Shown here: positions 1-5,183 of the stretch, piece by piece
Layout: each line of letters starts with the position of its first letter
Numbering within the stretch: position 1 is the stretch's first letter
Assembly (NCBI GenBank): GCA_946481025.1
Contig: CAMLNA010000144.1
Span: 1 to 10,456 of the forward strand
Direction of reading: 5' to 3'
Source: an uncultured Rivibacter sp.
GTDB lineage: Bacteria; Pseudomonadota; Gammaproteobacteria; Burkholderiales; Burkholderiaceae
Length of the DNA: 10,456 nt
The notes under the pieces: generated by a model
Told to the model about the DNA's origin: nothing
The model's database searches: none
What the model saw: the letters and a program-made list of their open reading frames with translations, nothing else
Translations under genes and position numbers: made by a program

Positions 1-152
1 TAGAAAGCCTCGGCTTCGCCGCGCGACAGGTGCGCCATCTTGGCAGCCACGACCTTGAGGCCGGCGCTTTCAAAGCGGGTGTAGATCTGGCCGATGACGT
101 TCTTGGCAACGGCGTCCGGCTTGATGATCGAAAGAGTGCGTTCCACGCCCAT
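1..152 (-). CDS. ndk: Nucleoside diphosphate kinase, N-terminal part (runs off left edge)
   Basis: The first 50 codons of nucleoside diphosphate kinase are present; the rest lies beyond the left edge. The enzyme moves the gamma-phosphate from ATP to other nucleoside diphosphates through a phosphohistidine, balancing (d)NTP pools in the cytosol. The visible N-terminus reads [15 protein letters not shown] and continues with [11 protein letters not shown] and GLKVVAAKM. This is the family's first beta strand with its conserved nucleotide-binding lysine (K11), followed by the first helix. The catalytic histidine is not in the window. The ATG at 152 is supported by a good Shine-Dalgarno site, GGAGAAG at 163-157 on the minus strand, with its GGAG core 7 nt from the start. 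It lies 91 bp after the rluB stop and has its own candidate -10 box, so it can probably be transcribed independently of scpB-rluB. Confidence 0.96.
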   Translation of the reverse strand, partial: MGVERTLSIIKPDAVAKNVIGQIYTRFESAGLKVVAAKMAHLSRGEAEAF

Positions 153-190
153 GTTTCTTCTCCAGAATCAATGATTTAGCAAAGTTTTCG

Positions 191-219
191 ATTGTACTGC
201 GCGAAGCGGTTTTGCCGAT
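191..219 (-). promoter_or_regulatory. Candidate sigma-70 promoter for ndk
   Basis: On the minus strand a TACAAT -10 box lies at 196-191. The best -35 match is TCGGCA at 218-213 (4 of 6 with a 16-nt spacer), which is weak. The expected start near 184 would give a leader of about 32 nt holding the GGAGAAG site. The -10 box and geometry are seen in the sequence; promoter function is inferred. Confidence 0.42.
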
Positions 220-230
220 GGACGCTTCGC
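201..230. repeat. 8-bp inverted repeat around the ndk -35 region
   Basis: The arms GCGAAGCG (201-208) and CGCTTCGC (223-230) are perfect inverted repeats, 22 bp from start to start, about two helical turns. They bracket the -35 region of the candidate ndk promoter. No T-run follows on either strand, so an intrinsic terminator for rluB is unlikely. It could be an operator or chance in GC-rich DNA. Confidence 0.35.
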
Positions 231-243
231 CTGTCCGATGCTG

Positions 244-2214
244 TCAGCGGCCACGCCTTCCACCGCCACCACCCCCACCGCCGCCGCCACCACCCCCGCC
301 GCCTCGGCGTCCACCGCCGCCCACCTTGCGGAAGAACGCGTCGGCGCCGATGTAGCCGATGGAGGTCTGCATCGGGTCGGGCTGGCGCGGGCCACCCTTC
401 TTGTTGCCGCCGCCGCCTTGCGATCCGCCGTCCTGGCTCGGGCGGCCGAAGCCGGCGTTGATGCGCTTCGAGCCGGTGGCAAACCGCCGGTCGAAGGTCT
501 GTTCCAGCGGGTTGGGGATGAACATCGGATCCTGCGGCTCACCGGCATCACCCATCGGCTGCTGGTTGCCGCGACCCTGGCCGCCGCCGCGGCGCTGGTT
601 CTGCTGCTGACCACCCTTCTTGCCGCCCGGACCGTTGCCCGGACCCTTGGCCTGCTGCCCCCCGCCCTTGCCCTGCTTGTTGCGGCGGCCGCGGTTGTTG
701 CCGCCGCGCTCCCCTTCGGGCTGGCCTTCAGCGTTGCGGGCTTCGCCGCCCGCCAGGCGCCGGATTGCGCGCACGTCGTTTTCGTCGAGTTCGACCCACA
801 CGCCGCGCTTCAGTCCACGCGGAAGCACCACCGTCCCGTAGCGGATGCGGATGAGGCGGCTGACCGCCAACCCGACGGAATCGAACAGCTTGCGCACCTC
901 ACGGTTGCGGCCTTCGGAGATGACCACGCGATACCAGCGATTGGCGCCATCGCCACCGCCTTCCTCGATGGACCGGAATGCTGCCTGCTGGCCGTCGATC
1001 TCGACGCCGTCAAGCAGCTTCTGGCGAGATTCTTCGTCCAGTGCGCCCAGCACGCGCACGGCGTATTCACGTTCGACGCCGAAGCGCGGGTGCATCAACT
1101 GGTTCGCCAGCTCGCCGGAGTTGGTGAACAGCAACAAGCCTTCAGTGTTGATGTCGAGCCGGCCGACCGATTGCCACTTGCCCTGCTGCAGCTTGGGCAG
1201 TCGACGGAAGACGGTCGGTCGATTCTCGGGGTCGTTGTGGGTGACCACCTCGCCGATCGGCTTGTGGTAGGCCAGCACACGGGCCGGCGGCGGCGCGATG
1301 CGCAGCTTGATGGCCTTGCCGCTCACCTTGACCTGGTCGCCGAACGAGATGCGCTGGCCAATGTGCGCGGGCTCGCCGTTGACCGAAATGCGCCCTTCGA
1401 GGATGAGCTGCTCCATGTCGCGACGCGACCCGATGCCGGCCTGGGCCAGCACCTTGTGCAGCTTCGGCGCCTCTGGCTCCGGACGCAGCACACGCTTGGT
1501 CGGCTCGGCGTCCGCCTCTTCGGCGGGCTCCAGGTCGGTGTCGTACTCGGCGGACTGCACGTCGGCAAAACGTTCGACGGCCAGCGCCTGCAGCTGAGCG
1601 CCCCGGCCACCTCCGCGCTGCTGCTGCTGTTGTTGTTGCGGCGGCTGCTCGCCGGCGGCGCCCTCCGCGCCACGCTCGCCACGGTTGCGGTCGCGGCGGC
1701 GGTTGCGGCCACGGCGGCCTCGCCCCTCGCCGTCGGCGGCCGAATCCTGCGCGCCGTCACCTTCCGCCTCGCCTGCGGCTTCAGCTTCGCCCCGGCTTTC
1801 GCCGGGCTCCGCGGCGGCGACCATCGTGCCGGCAGACGGCTCCTTCGCCGCCTCCTCGACCGCACGCACCGGTTCGGCCGCCTCCGCGGGCTCGCTGCGC
1901 TGCGTCGCCGGCTCGCTCTCGGCGTTCGCCACGGCGCCTTCGCCGGCCGCCACCGTGTCCTCGGCAGCCGCCTTGCGCCGGCGCGGGCGCTTCACGGGAG
2001 TCGCGGGAGCCTCGGCCGCTTCGGCAGCCTCAGTCGGCGGCGGCGCGTCGGTTGCGGCCGCCCCCTCCTGCACCGGCTTGTCGGCGGCCTTGCGGGTGGT
2101 TCGCCGGCGTCGCACCGGTGCGTCCTGCGCAGCAGGCTCCTGTGCTTCGTTGCTGGCGTTCGCCGCGCCGTCGTTGACTTCGGGCGCAGGCAAGCTGTCG
2201 TCGGGTGCGTTCAT
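244..2214 (-). CDS. rluB: 23S rRNA pseudouridine synthase RluB with long disordered ends
   Basis: RluB-type (RsuA-family) pseudouridine synthase; the E. coli enzyme makes pseudouridine 2605 in 23S rRNA. Numbered from the ATG at 2214 (656 aa), residues 1-245 are low complexity: Ala/Glu/Pro-rich with Arg patches and seven glutamines. The S4 RNA-binding domain is about 251-305 ([15 protein letters not shown]). The catalytic domain is about 312-490 with [11 protein letters not shown] at 351-361; Asp354 is the expected nucleophile. The tail 490-656 is Gly/Gln/Arg-rich and ends in 15 consecutive glycines and RRGR. The protein is over twice the length of E. coli RluB (about 290 aa) because of both ends. 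The start is uncertain: a TTG at 2229 (661 aa) overlaps the scpB stop as TTGA, while the ATG at 2214 lies 11 bp after it. Neither has a clear Shine-Dalgarno site. Likely cotranscribed with scpB. Confidence 0.95.
   Translation of the reverse strand: MNAPDDSLPAPEVNDGAANASNEAQEPAAQDAPVRRRRTTRKAADKPVQEGAAATDAPPPTEAAEAAEAPATPVKRPRRRKAAAEDTVAAGEGAVANAESEPATQRSEPAEAAEPVRAVEEAAKEPSAGTMVAAAEPGESRGEAEAAGEAEGDGAQDSAADGEGRGRRGRNRRRDRNRGERGAEGAAGEQPPQQQQQQQRGGGRGAQLQALAVERFADVQSAEYDTDLEPAEEADAEPTKRVLRPEPEAPKLHKVLAQAGIGSRRDMEQLILEGRISVNGEPAHIGQRISFGDQVKVSGKAIKLRIAPPPARVLAYHKPIGEVVTHNDPENRPTVFRRLPKLQQGKWQSVGRLDINTEGLLLFTNSGELANQLMHPRFGVEREYAVRVLGALDEESRQKLLDGVEIDGQQAAFRSIEEGGGDGANRWYRVVISEGRNREVRKLFDSVGLAVSRLIRIRYGTVVLPRGLKRGVWVELDENDVRAIRRLAGGEARNAEGQPEGERGGNNRGRRNKQGKGGGQQAKGPGNGPGGKKGGQQQNQRRGGGQGRGNQQPMGDAGEPQDPMFIPNPLEQTFDRRFATGSKRINAGFGRPSQDGGSQGGGGNKKGGPRQPDPMQTSIGYIGADAFFRKVGGGGRRGGGGGGGGGGGGGGGRRGR
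259..303 (-). repeat. Run of 15 glycine codons near the RluB C-terminus
   Basis: Fifteen consecutive glycine codons occupy the end of rluB, followed by Arg-Arg-Gly-Arg and the stop. The codons mix GGT, GGC, GGG and GGA, so this is not a pure trinucleotide repeat. That suggests the polyglycine is kept at protein level rather than being a recent slippage product (inference). Confidence 0.9.
1618..1638 (-). repeat. Short CAA/CAG trinucleotide run encoding seven glutamines in RluB
   Basis: On the plus strand four CTG units are followed by three TTG units, giving seven Gln codons (three CAA, then four CAG) on the coding strand. The run sits between the Arg-rich patch and the S4 domain of RluB. 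The pure sub-runs are short but could vary in length between strains. Confidence 0.85.
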
Positions 2215-2225
2215 GCGTGTGGGCG

Positions 2226-3011
2226 TCAAGCCTGGTGTTGTGACGATGGTTCATCGTCGATAGCTGAAGCTGCATCGTCGGCGGAAGGCTCCGCCACTTC
2301 GGGCGTCTCCGCCGCAGCTGCATTGATCTCGGGCGCCTCGACCGATTCGCCGGCGAAGGCAGCGGAATCCGCCGTTTCAGGCGCCGCCTGGGCATCTGCC
2401 GGCTCCGGACCCTCTTCGTTCCCGCCATCTTGCGGGACCATCGCGTCGAGCAGAGACGCTTGCTCGGGCAGCGCCTCCTGAAGGGCCGCGGCCGCCGGCG
2501 CCATGCCGTCGAGCGCCGGCAGCTGCTCGAGCGAGGCGAGGCCCAGGTCGTCGAGAAACTGGCGCGTGGTCGCATACAGCGCCGGACGGCCGGGGGCCTC
2601 GCGGTAGCCGATCGCGTCGATCCAGCCACGGTCTTCGAGCTGCTTGATGATCTGGCTGCTGACCGTCACCCCGCGGATGTCTTCGATGTCGCCACGCGTC
2701 ACCGGCTGACGGTAGGCAATGATGGCGAGCGTCTCCATCGTGGCACGCGAGTACTTCGGCGGCTTTTCCGGATGAAGGCGGTCGAGGTATTCGCGCATCT
2801 CGGGGCGACTCTGGAAACGCCAGCCCGTCGCCAGCGCCACCAACTCGACGCCGCGCCCTTCCCAGTCGCGCACCAGTTCGTCGAGCAGGCTGCGCAAGGT
2901 GTCGGGATTGATCTGGTCGTCGAACAGCGTACGCATGTCGCGCAGCGGCATGGGCTGCTGCGCGCAGATGAGCGCGGTCTCTAGGACGCGCTTTGCATCC
3001 TCAGTGTTCAT
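2226..3011 (-). CDS. scpB: Segregation and condensation protein B (ScpB)
   Basis: ScpB is the winged-helix kite subunit that binds ScpA and SMC to form the bacterial condensin that organises and segregates the chromosome. The 261-aa product has the family core at residues 1-168: N-terminal helices ([15 protein letters not shown]), GWRFQSRPE near 63-71, the signature [20 protein letters not shown] near 86-105, DIRGV at 111-115 and [18 protein letters not shown] near 141-158. Residues 169-261 are an acidic Ala/Glu/Pro-rich tail with no recognisable fold. The ATG at 3011 begins the expected N-terminus; the Shine-Dalgarno site is weak. The stop touches the possible TTG start of rluB, so the two genes probably share an mRNA. 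A candidate promoter lies about 240 bp upstream. scpA is not next to it here. Confidence 0.95.
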   Translation of the reverse strand: MNTEDAKRVLETALICAQQPMPLRDMRTLFDDQINPDTLRSLLDELVRDWEGRGVELVALATGWRFQSRPEMREYLDRLHPEKPPKYSRATMETLAIIAYRQPVTRGDIEDIRGVTVSSQIIKQLEDRGWIDAIGYREAPGRPALYATTRQFLDDLGLASLEQLPALDGMAPAAAALQEALPEQASLLDAMVPQDGGNEEGPEPADAQAAPETADSAAFAGESVEAPEINAAAAETPEVAEPSADDAASAIDDEPSSQHQA

Positions 3012-3251
3012 GGAATCCGTTTCACTCTTGGCGGCCGATCAGGCGGCCACGGGGCTGGAGCCTGGCGGGCATCGCACCTGTCGTATTGCCCCGTTTTCGA
3101 GGGTTCGGGGCGCGGCGTGGTGCGGATGCCGAGGGACCGTTGCGGCTGGTGCCTGTACAGCAGGAGGGGCTCCCGAACACCGCTTGGGCTCTTGAGGCAG
3201 AGGCCGGTTCGTGAGCCGGAACATCCATCTGCGCCAGGAAAGCTGGCCGCC
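3012..3251 (-). other. Gene-free leader between rluD and scpB
   Basis: The 254-bp gap between the rluD stop (3266) and the scpB start (3011) holds no recognisable gene. Its promoter-distal 240 bp would be the 5' untranslated region of scpB if the TACAAT box at 3257-3252 is used. Two overlapping small open frames start on the minus strand at 3228 (68 aa) and 3224 (61 aa). Both are Pro/Arg/Ser-rich, lack a Shine-Dalgarno site and show less third-position G/C than neighbouring genes, so I do not call them genes. A direct repeat of GGCGGCC lies at 3030-3036 and 3042-3048. An unrecognised regulatory RNA cannot be excluded. Confidence 0.4.
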
Positions 3252-3281
3252 ATTGTACCGAAGCCTCAGGGCGTCTGGCAG
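3252..3281 (-). promoter_or_regulatory. Candidate sigma-70 promoter for scpB-rluB
   Basis: On the minus strand CTGCCA (3281-3276, 4 of 6 matches to TTGACA) and TACAAT (3257-3252, 5 of 6 to TATAAT) are separated by 18 nt. The -35 box lies inside the 3' end of rluD and the -10 box just after its stop. Transcription would start near 3245 and leave a leader of about 234 nt before scpB. Function is inferred. Confidence 0.5.
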
Positions 3282-4264
3282 ATCTGTTGCCATGCCGCCT
3301 GGAGGTCGGGTGGCAGCGGGGCTTCGAACGCCAGGAGGTCGCCGCTGACCGGGTGCACGAAGCCCAGCCTGGCCGCATGCAGCGCCTGGCGCCCCAGCCC
3401 GAGCAGGGGTTTGCCCCCGTACGTCGCGTCGGCCAGCAGCGGGTGCCCGCGCGACGCAAGGTGTACGCGGATCTGGTGCGTGCGCCCGGTGTGCAAGGTG
3501 CAACGGACTGCGCTCACGGCATGGCCGCCGGCATCGGCGGCCACCGCCAGCCGCTCGATGTCGGTACGCGCCGGCTTGCCGCTTGCCACGACCGCCATGC
3601 GAACCCGCGAGACCGGGTCCCGACCGATGGGCGCATCGATGCAGAACGGGCCCGCCGCGACCGCACCGTGGGCCAGTGCGAGGTACTGCCGCCGGACCTC
3701 ACGGGCGGCGATGGCGCGCACGAGCGCCGTGACTGCCGGGAGGGTCTTTCCCACCACCATCAGGCCGCTGGTGTCCTTGTCGAGCCGGTGCACGATGCCC
3801 GCGCGCGGCAGCGTCGCGGCCTCCGGGTGGTGAGCCAGCAGACCGTTGAGCAGCGTCCCCGACCAGTTGCCGGCGGCCGGATGCACCACCAGCCCGGCCG
3901 GCTTGTCGATCACCAGCAGGTGCGCGTCTTCGTGGACGACGGCCAAAGGGACAGGCTCCGGCCGGAAGGCCTGGCTTTCTGCCGGCGGGATCAGGTCGAT
4001 CTCCACATGCTGGCCGAGAACGAGCTTGCGCGAAGCGGTGGTGGCCACGCGGCCGTCCACACGCACGTGGCCCTGCTCGATGAGCCCCTGGAGGTGGCTG
4101 CGCGAGAACTCCGGCGCCATGGTCACCAGCGCCTTGTCCAGGCGCTGCGCATGCCCGGCGTCGCCGACCACGGCGCTGCGCTGCTCGACCTCGCCGCCGA
4201 CGGGCTCGGCCGCCTCGACGTCATCGTCGGGTTCGCTCGGCGGGTGGGTGGAGGGGGCGCTCAT
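3266..4264 (-). CDS. rluD: 23S rRNA pseudouridine synthase RluD
   Basis: RluD-family synthase of the RluA superfamily. The E. coli enzyme converts uridines 1911, 1915 and 1917 of 23S rRNA helix 69 to pseudouridine, which helps ribosome assembly. In the 332-aa product residues 1-38 are an acidic, probably unstructured lead-in. The S4 RNA-binding domain is about 39-92 (RLDKAL, SRSHLQGLIEQGHVRVDG). The catalytic domain runs from about 105 to 325 with VIDKPAGLVVHPAAG at 118-132, HRLDKDTSGLMV at 159-170 (Asp162 is the expected nucleophile), GRTHQIRVHLA at 260-270 and QALHA near 293. Length matches the family (E. coli 326 aa). The ATG at 4264 overlaps by one base the -10 box of divergent bamD. The bamD/rluD neighbourhood is also found in E. 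coli, but pgeF, which often follows rluD, is absent here. Confidence 0.95.
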   Translation of the reverse strand: MSAPSTHPPSEPDDDVEAAEPVGGEVEQRSAVVGDAGHAQRLDKALVTMAPEFSRSHLQGLIEQGHVRVDGRVATTASRKLVLGQHVEIDLIPPAESQAFRPEPVPLAVVHEDAHLLVIDKPAGLVVHPAAGNWSGTLLNGLLAHHPEAATLPRAGIVHRLDKDTSGLMVVGKTLPAVTALVRAIAAREVRRQYLALAHGAVAAGPFCIDAPIGRDPVSRVRMAVVASGKPARTDIERLAVAADAGGHAVSAVRCTLHTGRTHQIRVHLASRGHPLLADATYGGKPLLGLGRQALHAARLGFVHPVSGDLLAFEAPLPPDLQAAWQQICQTP

Positions 4265-4269
4265 ATACT
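4264..4269 (+). promoter_or_regulatory. Candidate -10 box for bamD
   Basis: TATACT matches the sigma-70 -10 consensus at 5 of 6 positions. No good -35 box is seen 16-18 nt upstream. Transcription from about 4276 would leave a 39-nt leader before the ATG at 4315. It would leave almost nothing before the in-frame TTG at 4279, so it supports the later start. The first base of the box is also the last base of the rluD start codon. Confidence 0.45.
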
Positions 4270-4289
4270 GTCGGCTCTTTGCACGAGAT

Positions 4290-4302
4290 GCGGCTTCGCC
4301 GC
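4290..4302 (+). repeat. Small hairpin in the bamD leader
   Basis: GCGGC and GCCGC form a perfect 5-bp stem around a TTC loop, between the candidate -10 box and the bamD start. It could affect translation or be chance in GC-rich DNA. Confidence 0.3.
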
Positions 4303-4314
4303 GGGTCGAAGTTG

Positions 4315-5136
4315 ATGAACCTGTTCTGCTTGAAGGATCGAGGCCTGCACTGGCTGCGATGCGCGATCGCCGTCGCGGCGGTGGGCCTTGTGAGCGCGTG
4401 CGGCTCGATGTCGAAAGACGAGTTCGCCGGCATCAGCAATGAAAAATTGTATGAGGACGCCCGCGAAGAGATCTCCACCGGCAACTACGAGCGCGCGATC
4501 AAGATTTTCGAGAAGCTCGAAGGCCGGGCGGCAGGGACCCTGCTTGCCCAGCAGGCGCAGCTCGAGCTCGCGCACGCCTACTACAAGACCGGTGAAAAGG
4601 CACAGGCCCTGTCGACCGTGGAGCGCTTCATCAGGCTGCATCCGTCCAGCCCCGCGATCGACTACGCGCACTACCTCCAGGGCCTGATCAACTTCAACGA
4701 CGACCTGGGTTTGCTCGGCAAGCTCTCGAGACAGGACCTCTCCGAGCGGGACCAGCAGGCCGCGCGCGACTCCTACCAGTCGTTCAAGCAGCTGATCGAG
4801 CAGTTTCCTGACTCCAAGTACGCACCGGACGCCCGGCTGCGCATGAACTACATCATCAACTCGCTGGCCGCGTACGAAGTACACGTGGCGCGCTACTACT
4901 ACCGCCGCGGCGCCTACGTCGCCGCCGCCAACCGGGCGCAGCAGGCGGTGCAGGAGTTCCGCAGCGCACCGGCCGCCGAAGAAGCGCTCTACATCATGGC
5001 GCGCAGCTACGACCGGCTGGGCCTGGCGCAGCTGCGCGACGATGCCGAGCGTGTGCTGAAGCAGAACTTCCCGCAGAGCAGCTTCCTGGCCAGCGGCTTC
5101 CGCACCGAAGACAAGCCGTGGTGGCAACTCTGGTGA
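4315..5136 (+). CDS. bamD: Outer-membrane protein assembly factor BamD (lipoprotein)
   Basis: BamD is the essential periplasmic lipoprotein of the BAM complex, which folds and inserts beta-barrel proteins into the outer membrane. The 273-aa product starts MNLFCLKDRG, followed by a hydrophobic stretch (about 17-27) and the lipobox VSAC at 26-29; Cys29 should be the lipidated first residue. The mature part is made of TPR-like helix pairs: EKLYEDAREEISTGNYERAI (43-62), LAHAYYKTGEKAQAL (85-99), SYQSFKQLIEQFPDSKYA (153-170), RYYYRRGAYVAAANRA (193-208) and AEEALYIMARSYDRLGL (221-237). These are typical BamD segments, and E. coli BamD is 245 aa. The frame continues upstream to ATG 4288 and TTG 4279, but the ATG at 4315 gives a normal signal peptide and fits the candidate -10 box. 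The Shine-Dalgarno site is weak. It converges on the yoaA-type gene with a 34-bp gap. Confidence 0.95.
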   Translation: MNLFCLKDRGLHWLRCAIAVAAVGLVSACGSMSKDEFAGISNEKLYEDAREEISTGNYERAIKIFEKLEGRAAGTLLAQQAQLELAHAYYKTGEKAQALSTVERFIRLHPSSPAIDYAHYLQGLINFNDDLGLLGKLSRQDLSERDQQAARDSYQSFKQLIEQFPDSKYAPDARLRMNYIINSLAAYEVHVARYYYRRGAYVAAANRAQQAVQEFRSAPAAEEALYIMARSYDRLGLAQLRDDAERVLKQNFPQSSFLASGFRTEDKPWWQLW

Positions 5137-5162
5137 GGCCACTCGGCTGACGACCGACCACT

Positions 5163-5183
5163 GCAGCGGCTCAATGCCGCTGC
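5163..5183. terminator. Hairpin between convergent bamD and helicase genes
   Basis: GCAGCGGC (5163-5170) and GCCGCTGC (5176-5183) form a perfect 8-bp stem with a 5-nt loop that contains the stop codon of the minus-strand helicase. No U-tract follows on either strand, so it is not a standard intrinsic terminator. It may stabilise 3' ends or assist bidirectional termination (inference). Confidence 0.35.

Noticed and set aside
238..2481. 747-codon open frame on the plus strand opposite rluB and scpB
   Set aside because: It is antisense to two well-supported genes with recognised domains. Its Leu/Ala/Arg/Gly-rich product shows no family motif. Long antisense frames are expected where G/C third positions suppress stops.
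3022..3228. Small frames of 68 and 61 aa in the scpB leader as genes
   Set aside because: They overlap each other in different frames, have no ribosome site, show mixed third-position bases unlike the neighbours and match no family I know.
3039..3503. 154-codon minus-strand frame overlapping the end of rluD
   Set aside because: Most of it is out of frame inside rluD. The Pro/Ala/Arg-rich product is typical of frame-shifted GC-rich coding sequence.
4279..4314. Earlier TTG and ATG starts for bamD (4279 and 4288)
   Set aside because: They would add Arg/Lys-rich residues before the signal peptide, and the candidate -10 box at 4264-4269 leaves little or no leader for them. ATG 4315 gives a normal lipoprotein signal.
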